From assembly GCA_002104905.1 (NCBI GenBank), contig MCFE01000129.1:62001-126000 (forward strand): a stretch of 64,000 nt of DNA. Reading direction: 5' to 3'. Position numbers and translations under genes: made by a program. The DNA comes from Basidiobolus meristosporus CBS 931.73. Its lineage: Eukaryota > Basidiobolomycota > Basidiobolomycetes > Basidiobolales > Basidiobolaceae. Positions 55,217 through 64,000 of the stretch are shown piece after piece (positions within the stretch are counted from its first letter, which is position 1; each line of letters opens with the position of its first letter). A model generated the notes under the pieces. It saw only the letters and a list, made by a program, of their open reading frames with translations, had not been told where the DNA came from and did no database searches.

Positions 55217-55813
55217 ATGAGGTCGCATGTATACTTACTGTTTCTGTCACTTCTAAGCTTTATCATTGCCTCCCCAATACCCGACCAATATCCATTTTCT
55301 AACGAGCCGTTAGTAGCCCAAAACCACGTCGGCTATGTGGAGGTGATCCAGGATGGCAAACCTACCTTGGGGGATATCATCCCCACTGATAAATCTTTGA
55401 GTACCTTTTTAGACGCATTGATGAGGTTTCCCGACTTGGTAAACGTGAGCTAAGATTTATTAACGCTTATTCCAAGTAACTCATAAGGGTTTTCGAAATA
55501 GGCCAATGCTGTGTTCGATGTCGAGAATGAGCTCACCATTGTAGCCCCTGTCAATGCGGCATTTCAGAAGTACAATATCGTAGAGCACTTTGACGAGCTT
55601 CACGACATTGTTGCCTCTCACATCATCACCAGAAAGGTGAACAAATCTTCTTTGAAGGAAGGTCTTGAGTTCCCGACGCTCAATAGTAACCAACCTGTCA
55701 GGGTTGGCCGCTCGAACGGAGGGTTGGTATTGAATAACAAAGCCCGCTTTCTGGAAGGGGGGAAGGAGGCCAGCAACGGTAACCTGTACCGGATTGACAC
55801 CGTTTTCCCTTAA
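55217..55813 (+). CDS. Secreted fasciclin (FAS1)-domain protein
   Basis: Two exons, 55217-55444 and 55502-55813, joined across a 57-bp intron (GTGAGC...AAATAG), giving 179 residues. An N-terminal signal peptide is clear (hydrophobic run YLLFLSLLSFIIA, cleavage likely near ASPIP). The rest forms one FAS1 domain: FLDALMRFPDLVN, the H1 box-like TIVAPVNAAFQKYNI, a central VASHIITRKV helix with the usual His, and the C-terminal H2-like NGNLYRIDTVFP. FAS1 proteins are extracellular or vacuolar adhesion modules; single-domain secreted forms occur in fungi. No GPI signal or membrane segment at the C-terminus. Start chosen because it provides the signal peptide. Confidence 0.88.
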
Positions 55814-57020
55814 AGCTCCACCCACAATTACTACCTGAATTGGTTAATTATGCGTGGAGCTGTTTATTGATTATCGTATTATAAACATGGAAATACTTGC
55901 GTATCAGTGTACAATTTGCTTTATTAAATATCAACCATTTGGCTGGATAAGGGGTTGGTACCTCACCCAGTATACTTAGTATGCTGCATGCCAACGCGTT
56001 CTCAACCATGGCTGATCAGCGAATGGGATGGGGACGTAGTCTCTGGTGAAGTCTGTGGGCATTGTAGAATTGTAAGGGATGGTAATGACGAGTCTCTGTT
56101 CCCATCCAGGAATATAGGGGTGTGTTCGTGGAATTGGTTAATGTGCCGCTTAAAAGCGTACTTATTGTATTGGTATTATTTCCCAACCGATCGATGGCAT
56201 GTATGACAATGAACGACCTACATGTAGATGCTGCGTACACCATGGACTAACGGTGTTGTCTGGTTGAATGTGCCGTTCCTCAGAGAAAGCGGTCTTGTGG
56301 GACTGAGGTTAATAAAGAGGTACAAGAGCAATTCACCTGTGCTGTGGGAATGCATGGCCATTTCACGACAAAACCAACGGCCAGTCCAGTGGCACTATAC
56401 TGAGTGTAACGACGTCATGATACCAACACCTCACTCCATATTCATATCGACCACCTCTTCAACCAGCATCCATCATGTCGGCGGTTTCAGTTCAATTATC
56501 GCGTTGTGCCCCACACCCTGCATCATTGCTTCTTGTTTCTCTTTAGCATAAAGACGAATCCAATTGTCCGCCAGCTTATGTGCCCTCTGAGAGCGACAAT
56601 GTATGTGCGTTGCGCAGCACAGCTAATTTGGTCCTGAGTTTTGCTATATATCATATGCTAAGCTGTTACGCTTCCTTAAGGGGTGTCCATACCATCGGTT
56701 ATCAAATGGGGGCTGGCTTGGTCCTGAGACAATCCCATCTCTTCCGGATAGGCGTCAGATAAATTTATCTCGATTCTATCTTTAACTTCACGAATGGTAT
56801 GATTTATGCGGCCCAAAGAGCTTCATGATCTGCACGCCTGCTTCTAATATAAAATCCCTCTGCCAGGGTCATGACGACTATTGATGTAGACCGAACCTAT
56901 TCTTTACTCTCGCTCTTAGGATCAATTTTACATATACACCTTTTCCTGGGTATCAGGAAGTCTCAGTATTTCTTTCCCGTCTCCTTCCCAATACATAGAA
57001 TCCCTTGCATCTGCTTAACC
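55814..57020. other. Intergenic region with probable promoter
   Basis: The frame 56228-56551 (107 codons) lacks any recognisable feature. A TATA-like AATATAAAA at 56846-56854 lies about 170 bp before the start codon at 57021 and probably serves the next gene. Confidence 0.45.
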
Positions 57021-57845
57021 ATGAACCTTTGGTATGGTCAGTTCCTCCTCACGGTCCTGATGCTGGGCCTTTCTCTGGTCTACGGGTACGATATCGGTGA
57101 CCCATGTACACCAATCATCTTTAGCTCTCCCAATACGATAGGTTCTTGCCGAAATCATACACTTGCCTGTGACCCAGATTTACAGCTTTGTGTGCTAAGG
57201 GGATGCCGTAACGAGGAGTTTTCAGCCAACTGGCCTCAGAATTGGCAGCTTCCTCCACTCTGTAATAAGGATACAGAGTTTTGCCCGGACTCACAGCTGA
57301 AGTGTCTACCCAAAATCAAGACTGGCGAGATTTGTTCTCCCGGAAGAGATGACGCTTGCGATACAATCCAAGGTATCTGTCTAAATCAACGCTGCAACGT
57401 CAAGAACGCCACCCTGAATCAACCCTGTGTTCTGGACAGCCTGACACTCTATAATATGAATCGGGATAATTGCATCACAGGCACCTTCTGTAACAACGGG
57501 TCCAATACGTGTGTAAGCACATTCGCCAAAGGCCAAAGCTGCAACGAAGACAGGCAATGTGGTACCGGCGTGTGTAGAGGTGGTGCCTGTATTGAGGAAT
57601 CCGAGTACAACAAACTACCATTTTGGATCTACATTATCATAGGGTGTGGAGCGTTGATCATCATCGTATCCTGTTTACTCTTCATCTATCTTCGCAGGCG
57701 GAAACGCATGCTGCGCTACAAGAAAAGGCTCTCGCAACGTGAGAGTGTGCTGCGCGAGATGGTGTTGAATCAACCTATAGAAAGTGCAACCCCATCCCCC
57801 AGAATCTCTCAAATTCCACCTCAACTACCACCACCTGAATTTTAA
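57021..57845 (+). CDS. Cysteine-rich single-pass membrane protein
   Basis: 274 residues from ATG 57021, chosen because it begins with a signal peptide (WYGQFLLTVLMLGLSLVYG); an in-frame ATG at 56871 would bury it, and lies only about 17 bp past the TATA-like element. The ectodomain has many cysteines in short repeats (GTFCNNGSNTC, GQSCNEDRQCGTGVCRGGAC), like EGF/Dickkopf-type disulfide knots, plus N-glycosylation sites (NHT, NAT, NGS). A transmembrane helix (FWIYIIIGCGALIIIVSCLL) is followed by a basic stop-transfer (RRRKR) and a short proline-rich cytoplasmic tail (QIPPQLPPPEF). Likely type I plasma-membrane or wall-sensor protein; I do not recognise a specific family. Confidence 0.8.
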   Translation: MNLWYGQFLLTVLMLGLSLVYGYDIGDPCTPIIFSSPNTIGSCRNHTLACDPDLQLCVLRGCRNEEFSANWPQNWQLPPLCNKDTEFCPDSQLKCLPKIKTGEICSPGRDDACDTIQGICLNQRCNVKNATLNQPCVLDSLTLYNMNRDNCITGTFCNNGSNTCVSTFAKGQSCNEDRQCGTGVCRGGACIEESEYNKLPFWIYIIIGCGALIIIVSCLLFIYLRRRKRMLRYKKRLSQRESVLREMVLNQPIESATPSPRISQIPPQLPPPEF

Positions 57846-58393
57846 TCCCCTTGACTCATCCGTCTTGGCATAGCATTAAATATGACATTTTCATGAACAC
57901 TTCTGAATTCTACCATTGTCTTTCATCTTTGCCGTTGCACTCCAGCTAGGCTGGCAACTGGTTACTTGGATGCATTTTCTAATCTATGGGAGGGTCACGG
58001 CACCCAAGGATTACAGTGGCTTGGGCCCCACTCACTAATACACCGAGTGCGCACAGATGTGACATCCCATGCCTGGGTCTTGCTCTTTACTGAGGTTTAT
58101 TTCAAATATTATCTTTTTAACGAAGCCATAGCACTTACATCGTTTATCTTATATCCACGAATAATAGAACTGTATAGTCAGAGGATAAGAAATATGTTAC
58201 AACAAATGGAAAATTTATAGATTCGAGGTCGAGGCAGAGCGCCAGACAACCAGGACACCGCGGGGGCGGACAGTTAGAAAGTTTACGATGGTCCTCTTGT
58301 ATTCATGTTGGTATGAGTGCGTGCTGAATGGATGAAGGACATCCTCATGGACTGCTTGCTGGGTCATATACCTGGGAGATCCTCACGTGCATC
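57846..58393. other. Intergenic region between convergent genes
   Basis: 3' flanks of the plus-strand membrane-protein gene and the minus-strand PX-PB1 gene; no further feature seen. Confidence 0.5.
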
Positions 58394-59752
58394 TTAATTA
58401 TCGAGTTGGATAAAGTACAAGGTCACACGATCGAAGCCGTGGGCCAGGGCACTGTTCAGCTCTTTTTCGCCAGTCACCAAAAACGCTTTCGAGTCGCTCA
58501 ATCTATAAATCAACGTTCTGCTCTCTAAGTTCTGGAACTGCTTACCACAAGTCCGAAGCTTCAGCAGAATCCGGCAATACAAATCCTCGAAGCTGATCGT
58601 ACGATGGATGCGCAGGATAACAATGGTGTCTTCGTCCAAAACCACTTTCACCTTGAGGAAGGTGATTGGCTCTACTTCTCTTCGGGCTGCGGCTGAGAGT
58701 GAGTTGGTCGACGTAGATTTGCGAAGGGTACGCGTCGACCTGCAGCTGTCCATGCGCGAGATGGTTCCTGCCCTGCGAAGGGTGTTCGATCTGGAAAGAT
58801 TGACAGGTGAGCCGCTCACGGTGTTGGAGCCCGAGTAAGGGGAGCTTGGTGCTGGGAGAGAGGGCAGTAAATCGCGCACCTTTTGTGGCTCAATATAGTG
58901 CAAATTCCAAGGGGCAACAATAGCTGGCCGATTTTCCAATTCCACTGGATCCATATCACCTCGCTTGACGCGATTCCAGGGCGCCTCACTCCCTTTCCGG
59001 GTTAGCATTGCGCTCTTGGAGCGGCGTAGATTCGGTCGGCTGGATGGCATTAAGTTTGGCGAATTCAGCGTTCCACTTCTAGTTAATGGTTTGTATTTCT
59101 GCATCAGGCTTGGATGTTGGAACGAAGTCTTCTTACGTAACAATGGCTGTTGAGTCGGCTTCGGCGAGGCTTGGATCTTGACTGTAGGGGATTTTGGACT
59201 GGCTGGCATGCTCTGCTCCTTAGGGACCAGCTCCAGATCTGCCTTCTCGTCCAGGTCCACCGCAGAGTCCGCCCTATTGTAGTCATCGTCTCCGTAGAAA
59301 TCTGGATATTCCGAGCCTAGATGTTCCCGCACATACTCGACATCACTTTTCCACACGCCAAAGAACTCCAAGACTGCTGAAGAAGCAGCAACATAAATAG
59401 GGTATTGAAACAAACTCTTAATGTAAGCGTTCAGCTTTCCACGAATCTTGGCTCCTGACGGAACCAATAGTAAGAAAGTCCTCTGCGGCAACTGCAGCTC
59501 TGGGATATCGATCTGTTGACTCGCGAATATCTCATGCAATTTAGTGGAGAGCTGAACAAAATGCTCCTGGGTTCTATAGATTGAGTACGGTTTTTTGGCG
59601 TCTCCTTCACGGTTGAAGTCAGCGGGGATTACGGTCACGGTGAACCAGCGCTTCTTATCCGGGCGCTTATCAAACGTACCCACATTTGCTGCTGAAATAA
59701 GAGGAGCCAGTTTGACCACACCGGTGTCAATTTTGGTAACAAGTGTAGACAT
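58394..59752 (-). CDS. Bem1-like PX-PB1 scaffold protein lacking SH3 domains
   Basis: 452 residues from ATG 59752. The N-terminal third is a PX (phosphoinositide-binding) domain of the Bem1 type: KRWFTVTVIPADFN, YSIYRTQEHFVQLSTKLHEI, LLVPSGAKIRGKLNAYIKSL and LEFFGVW. A Ser/basic linker (PNLRRSKSAML, SNTLRRAGTISRM) leads to a C-terminal PB1 domain (FLKVKVVLDEDTIVILRIHR, DLYCRILLKL, then TGEKELNSALAHG). Bem1/Scd2 scaffolds link Cdc42 and its exchange factor through PB1; they also have two N-terminal SH3 domains, absent here. The frame stays open upstream to 59968, and a good 3' splice site (branch GCTAAC, ACAG at 59765) precedes the ATG, so a 5' exon may exist. Function in polarity is inferred from the domains. 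Confidence 0.85.
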   Translation of the reverse strand: MSTLVTKIDTGVVKLAPLISAANVGTFDKRPDKKRWFTVTVIPADFNREGDAKKPYSIYRTQEHFVQLSTKLHEIFASQQIDIPELQLPQRTFLLLVPSGAKIRGKLNAYIKSLFQYPIYVAASSAVLEFFGVWKSDVEYVREHLGSEYPDFYGDDDYNRADSAVDLDEKADLELVPKEQSMPASPKSPTVKIQASPKPTQQPLLRKKTSFQHPSLMQKYKPLTRSGTLNSPNLMPSSRPNLRRSKSAMLTRKGSEAPWNRVKRGDMDPVELENRPAIVAPWNLHYIEPQKVRDLLPSLPAPSSPYSGSNTVSGSPVNLSRSNTLRRAGTISRMDSCRSTRTLRKSTSTNSLSAAARREVEPITFLKVKVVLDEDTIVILRIHRTISFEDLYCRILLKLRTCGKQFQNLESRTLIYRLSDSKAFLVTGEKELNSALAHGFDRVTLYFIQLDN

Positions 59753-61251
59753 TGAACAGAACCAGCTGTATTGGGGAAAAGTTAGCAAGAAGAATCGTCT
59801 TTTGAGAAGTCGGCAATCTCTAGGACGATTGGAGAGATAAAAATATGAATAAAAGGATTGAGGGAGCCCTATGAAGTCTCGAGTTATATGTCTATCGGGG
59901 ACAGCATTGAACATAACATCTTTATAGGTGCAGCACTCCGATGGCCTAAATGGAAAAACAACAATCACTTCTGCATATTTTTGCCTTTCACTCCATTCTG
60001 TTCAGGTTGCATTTACATTGGTATCTACACCGTCGTCTATTGTACCCTATGGTTTGCATATACCCTGGATGCAGCTTATGCACATAGCGAGAACTACTGC
60101 TGGCAAGGTTTCATGAGACATGTTGCTGAAAGTACTGTTTCAGGCCGAGAAAACACACCAGCCCGTAGGAGCATGTGAAGATTCCTCCATGGGTGCTGAA
60201 AGCCCCGGAGACGGGCGCACCACTTTTTACGAAAAATCGAGACTGAGGCAACACACTATGGCTCTTGCCATGCCTGGGTCAGGGGTCGAACTGGCTGATG
60301 GGCCCGAGGTTGCAAGTCCCGTTCATTCAGTTGCCGCCAAGCACACTATATTTGTCCGCAAGTGTAGTATGCATCTCGTCTTGTGATCATTGGTGGAAAA
60401 CTCGTGCATTGGGAAGGGAGCATGCCGCAAGAGGAAGACACTAGGAGTCAGATTGGTTCCATAAATTCCCCATATGGAGCCGAGCTGAATAAACATATCG
60501 GCTATGCACAGCCGTGTTGAGGAGGAATTGGTGATCAGGAACTTGCTTGCACTCTGTGTTCTCTAGGATACCACGGAAAACCCTAATCGAATGCACATAT
60601 ATTCAACAAGGAGGCTTGTAGTTTACACCCAGACTCGAGGCAGCCGTCGCTCACCTTATTTTCTCCATTGGCCGGCCAACACCTGCCACCCTCCGATATG
60701 TCTCGAGGGGTTTTGCCGAGCTTGATTCCAGCCTTGGAAAGTACACCAGTTCTCATAGCAAAGCCAATAAAACGACACTAATATGCTACACAGGAGCTTG
60801 TCAATCAGGAATACTGCGAAGATTCGCAGTCATCGGATTGTCACCCATTGGCCGGTTGAGTAGCGACTATCTACAAATATTGTCTCCCAGCGCAGGGTAT
60901 TCCGGATTTCTTGTGTGGCTTCGATCACTAGCATTGATGCTATTGCTGCAAATTGGGCTGAAATACGGCGAAATATCGAATTACTCTGATATCCAATCCG
61001 AGCTCCATCCCTCTTGTGGATGCTCCTGAGAAATGTAGTTGTCAACCCTGATTGAGAGTAGATGGCCCATGACGTCAGTATAGTCGAATCAAATTTGACT
61101 GTGCTCAGTGCCAGTTAAGTTACTTCCATTTCTGGCCTAATCTTTCCAGGCTCCAACCAATTATCGTTGCGGTTTGCCCATTCTAACTTCCATCACTATA
61201 TATTGGTTTGGCTCATTTATTCTGACGCCTTCCTGTAGATACCTTGGACCC
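59753..61251. other. Divergent intergenic region, no supported gene
   Basis: Contains the upstream region of the minus-strand PX-PB1 gene, including a candidate intron end (59765-59788), and of the plus-strand gene at 61285. The frames at 59858-60178 and 60120-60386 are unsupported. I looked for an SH3 exon on the minus strand up to 60800 and did not find one. Confidence 0.45.
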
Positions 61252-61258
61252 ATATATA
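61252..61258 (+). promoter_or_regulatory. TATA box very close to a start codon
   Basis: ATATATA, about 27-33 bp before the ATG at 61285. If it is the functional TATA box the transcript would have a leader of a few bases at most, unless initiation starts further upstream. Confidence 0.55.
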
Positions 61259-61284
61259 ACAAAAATAAACTTCATCCACAAACC

Positions 61285-62389
61285 ATGAAGATATCCGCCC
61301 CTAACCTCTCGCTATTCTTAGCTTTTACTACTACAGCTGTGGCATTTAGTTGCGCAAAGTTATCACAGCCCTCAGGAAGGTGCCAGGATATAGTTACATA
61401 TTATACGAATGTTACCGATGTAGCTGCCGCGGACGAGCAAGTAAAAGGTATGTTTCCAGTAGATCATCGTTTCCAACTCCATTCATTAATATGTTCTGTG
61501 CAGTTCTACTAGACAAAATCAGTAGAGAGGGTGTAGAAGGGGCAGGCGCAGATTGTTTCCTGGCTCTACACAGGGCTGCTTGCTACACCACTTTCAGAAA
61601 GTGTGACCCAGACACCAACACAATCTTACCCGTGTGTATGACAATCAGGAATAACGCCTTAAATACCTGCGAAACTTCCGGCTCCTTCACAGATTCCAAC
61701 ATTATCGAGGAAAATTTTGAGCCTTCCCTATTTCAACAATTTGCTGGCAAGTGCTACCCCGACTATAGTGACGAAGCGCCCATTGTTGAAGGGAAAATTA
61801 CCGATCTACCAATTGGCCATGAACTCGATAATATCCAACCCAATCCATCAGATAATCAGTCTTCTGGTGACGGCAACACTCGTCCAAACCCTTCGGAAAC
61901 CCAAAGCGACCACACGGATCCCTCTAAGCCTAGTTTTCCAGGAGAAGGCGTAACTGACGCAGATGCTAATGGAACAAACAGCCAGAGTCGGCCTGTTGGT
62001 GTAGAGAATGCACGCGGGCCGGCTCAAGATTTGGCTTATTCATTTTCATCCTCTATTCTAGCAACATTTGTTGCGCTGTGTGGAGTTGGGGTGATATGTA
62101 GTATTCCTGCCGGACTGATATACTGGAGAAGGAGAAACGGGCATTCAAGTGGTGGATTCTGGGACCTCAATTCAGAATACAAGCGAATTAACGTAGACAA
62201 TGCCTCTTTGGATTCTCGTTTGGAGGCTAATAACGAACCAACAGAGCCCCATGTGGAGATGGAGCACTTTTTCATCGAGGTAAATAGCGCACGCATACAA
62301 ATGACCTGTCAAGCACTAATACTGAGCAAATATTGACATCATAGGATGAAGAGTTTGGCGAGTTTAGTGGTGAACAGGATGTCGAATAA
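61285..62389 (+). CDS. Membrane protein with Frizzled-like cysteine-rich ectodomain
   Basis: Three exons: 61285-61447, 61504-62279, 62345-62389; introns 56 bp (GTATGT...GTGCAG) and 65 bp (GTAAAT...CATAG, with ACTAATA branch); 327 residues. Signal peptide (LSLFLAFTTTAVAF). The ectodomain cysteine order (CAKL ... GRCQDI ... ADCFLALHRAACYTTFRKC ... LPVCMTIRNNALNTC) resembles a Frizzled CRD fold. A Ser/Asn/Pro-rich stalk with N-glycosylation motifs follows, then a transmembrane helix (SSILATFVALCGVGVICSIP), a WRRRN stop-transfer and an acidic tail ending DEEFGEFSGEQDVE, supplied by exon 3. The Frizzled match is by pattern only; it lacks seven helices, so it is not a Frizzled receptor. Confidence 0.75.
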
Positions 62390-62982
62390 CCGACAACTAG
62401 CACCTAACGAGGAACTCCTTATATTTTACTTGTTGCTTCATCTTTATGTTAATATTACATCCTGGCTCCAAGGCCAACATATTTTTGTTCATATATATAA
62501 ATCGGAATCAACGGATAATGCAATATATACATAGCTAGTGTCCAGTCATCGAACTCTGATATTCCATTAGATACTTCGTGTGTCTGGGTGTAACCAATAC
62601 ATGAGTATGTTGAGGACTACGGAATAGACAAACACCAGAGCCCACGCTAAGCACCCCTACTCTTACCACTTGGAGAATATACTCGAGTTTGGGTTTTGTG
62701 TCTTGCCATGAAACAGTCATGCATGTCGGATTATATAGAAGCATTCTGTTTGCAAGACATACCGATCATTGATCATCCATCCATACATCAAACAATCCTC
62801 CTAACAGAGTCCCATCTGAGAAAGTACTTTCGCACACGATAAATACGAACAAGAAGGCTCTTGGCTACTGGAAAAAACTAACCTCCCCCATACTTCTGTC
62901 CCAGCCACCACTTAACCCGGATTGCGCACAATCAATAAAACATCTGTAGATAACTTGCTATTCCCTTGGCCAAGCCGCACCT
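62390..62982. other. Intergenic region
   Basis: No supported gene. AT-rich 3' flank of the preceding gene, with TATATATAAA at 62495-62505 and ATATATACATA at 62524. Confidence 0.45.
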
Positions 62983-63513
62983 ATGTACAACACCAGAGAT
63001 AAATCAGAGTTACTATTAGGATGCCCCCAACTCTACACAATTGTACAGGAGCTTCGGGTTGACCCAACTCGAACCAATCTTTACGAAACACTAGAGACAT
63101 GCTTGTTGGAGAGCCTACCCACGTTGGTTATCACCCAAGAAGGCCGTAAGAAGCATACCCTGGAGTATAACGGGATCTGGGCCAACTCGGAAGCGCTAAA
63201 TTGGATAATGTTCGATGTAATCCCTGTTCATCAGGTCTACCTCTCCAACCGTAAATGCTTTCAGAGGCCGCATCTCTCTATAGTGCTGGGGGACATGAAT
63301 GAGAAAAAAGTTCCACTAAATATTGACACCGACGGTGTGCACAATATTGAAGAGCAAGATAAGTGGAAACTGACCTATTATGTTGAGAAGGCAGGAGTTG
63401 ACGAGAAATGGGTGATAATTCTAAGCTACATCTGCCACTTGGATTATTTAAATGAGCTTCCAGGGAAAATGAATTTGGTGTCTAGGCTGAAGGAGAAATT
63501 AACCTGCCATTAG
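62983..63513 (+). CDS. Unrecognised protein, 176 residues
   Basis: Intact frame in the balanced-composition region, with a coding-like mix of residues and no low-complexity bias. It starts MYNTRDKSELLLGCPQLYTI, contains a helical LYETLETCLLESLPTLVITQ stretch and ends YLNELPGKMNLVSRLKEKLT-CH. No signal peptide, membrane helix or domain recognised. Spacing from the neighbours is compatible with an independent gene. It could be a lineage-specific gene or the 3' exon of a larger one; there is no splice acceptor I would trust ahead of it. Confidence 0.55.
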   Translation: MYNTRDKSELLLGCPQLYTIVQELRVDPTRTNLYETLETCLLESLPTLVITQEGRKKHTLEYNGIWANSEALNWIMFDVIPVHQVYLSNRKCFQRPHLSIVLGDMNEKKVPLNIDTDGVHNIEEQDKWKLTYYVEKAGVDEKWVIILSYICHLDYLNELPGKMNLVSRLKEKLTCH

Positions 63514-63699
63514 GCTCAAAAGGTGATCTACGTTGTTTAAAGGACCTATTCACCTCAGCTATTGGCCTGCCCAAGTTGCAATATAAAATAACTTTCACTT
63601 GGTCGCCTCAGATTTCGGTCTTGAGGCTTTTATTTAATTGTTCAATATGATGCTCCTCCCTGCTCTCCCAACATGTAAAAATAGTAATATGGGCCATAG
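63514..63699. other. Convergent 3' flanks
   Basis: Contains AATATAAAATAA at about 63579 on the plus strand and AATAAA on the minus strand (complement of TTTATT near 63630), likely poly(A) signals of the two converging genes. Confidence 0.5.
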
Positions 63700-63999
63700 T
63701 TACTGGAAATGCAATAATGTGGTAAATAAAAGGATCCCCATAATATATGTTGGGTAGATGATTTCCCTTGGTGCCACTGAGTTTGGTTTGACAGAAGCTA
63801 CGACCGAGGTGCTACCACCAACCTTCGTGGGCTGCTGAAGGGCAACGTTGGGAAGCCCCTCGGAAGAGGAGGCTTGTGCAGTGGCGCTAGATGCAGTCGA
63901 TGGTGACCCCTTTCCATCACTCTTATTTGGAGAGGATTTAGTGCGAGTGGCTTTTCCTGAGTTTGTGGAGGCGCTGCTCTTGACATCGAAATAATGGCT
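63700..63999 (-). CDS. Ser/Thr-rich, probably GPI-anchored surface protein (C-terminal part)
   Basis: A frame runs from the window edge to TAA at 63700-63702: 99 residues of Ser/Thr/Lys-rich sequence (KSSASTNSGKATRTKSSPNK, STASSATAQASSSEG), ending in a small-residue region and a hydrophobic C-terminus (YIMGILLFTTLLHFQ). A Ser/Thr-rich stalk plus a terminal hydrophobic tail without a cytoplasmic domain is the usual layout of fungal GPI-anchored wall proteins. It lies in a different frame from the Pro/Arg-rich shadow frame at 63798-63986. The N-terminal domain is outside the window, so its function is unknown. Confidence 0.65.
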   Translation of the reverse strand, partial: SHYFDVKSSASTNSGKATRTKSSPNKSDGKGSPSTASSATAQASSSEGLPNVALQQPTKVGGSTSVVASVKPNSVAPREIIYPTYIMGILLFTTLLHFQ

Positions 64000-64000
64000 A

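Noticed and set aside
56871-57020. Upstream in-frame ATG adding 50 residues to the Cys-rich membrane protein
   Set aside because: It would bury the signal peptide and lies only about 17 bp past a TATA-like element, too close to be in the transcript.
59858-60386. Plus-strand frames of 106 and 88 codons upstream of the PX-PB1 gene
   Set aside because: No motif, and they overlap the probable promoter of the minus-strand gene.
63798-63986. 62-codon Pro/Arg-rich frame on the minus strand
   Set aside because: Shadow of the Ser/Thr-rich GPI-type protein that runs through the same DNA in another frame to 63700.
1-64000. tRNA, rRNA and CRISPR arrays
   Set aside because: I looked for T-loop GGTTCGAATC-like motifs, conserved rRNA blocks and regularly spaced repeats and found none that hold up.

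Overview
The window reads as a nuclear contig of a fungus, probably an early-diverging, zygomycete-grade one. The right third has compact genes with 56-83 bp GT-AG introns and CTAAC-like branch sites, a KIN1-type polarity kinase with KA1 domain, a Bem1-like PX-PB1 protein and a TTAGGG-type repeat. The left two thirds is a transposon graveyard of fungal chromovirus, copia, Tnp2 and DDE_4 families. I cannot name the species from sequence alone.

Left region (1 to about 43,430): AT-rich, visibly poor in CG dinucleotides, and almost entirely nested mobile DNA. A Ty3/gypsy element lies on the minus strand (3799-8672). A chromodomain Ty3/gypsy element lies on the plus strand (about 31205-38547). Two 3.3-kb non-autonomous copia-like elements (16750-20049 and 38749-42059) have 349-bp LTRs, perfect 5-bp target duplications and a half-tRNA-iMet primer site; two further copia relics contain gag, protease, integrase and RNase H pieces. 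Three copies of a 1.1-1.24 kb LTR-like element ('family D') have 4-bp duplications. A terminal-inverted-repeat family ('family E') with 3-bp duplications consists of one long copy carrying a DDE_4 transposase and two small derivatives, one a full-length foldback. A Tnp2 (CACTA/EnSpm-like) transposon is present as several broken copies in which the transposase is divergently paired with an unrecognised second gene ('family B'). Nesting gives relative ages: the B/Tnp2 and gypsy layers are oldest, D, E and the copia-like elements are younger, and the copy at 38749-42059 looks youngest, with two LTR mismatches seen by eye.

Middle (about 43,430-47,080): the composition shifts abruptly to a more balanced, CG-containing sequence, with no gene I can support.

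Right region (47,080-64,000): seven genes. They are a C2H2 zinc-finger regulator, a KIN1-family kinase (five exons), a secreted fasciclin-domain protein (two exons), a cysteine-rich single-pass membrane protein, a Bem1-like PX-PB1 protein (minus strand), a membrane protein with a Frizzled-like cysteine pattern (three exons) and an unrecognised 176-residue protein. At the right edge is the 3' end of a Ser/Thr-rich, probably GPI-anchored protein on the minus strand. Most of these genes fit cell polarity, the cell surface or secretion. A short TTAGGG-like interstitial repeat lies at 50224-50260, between the zinc-finger and kinase genes.
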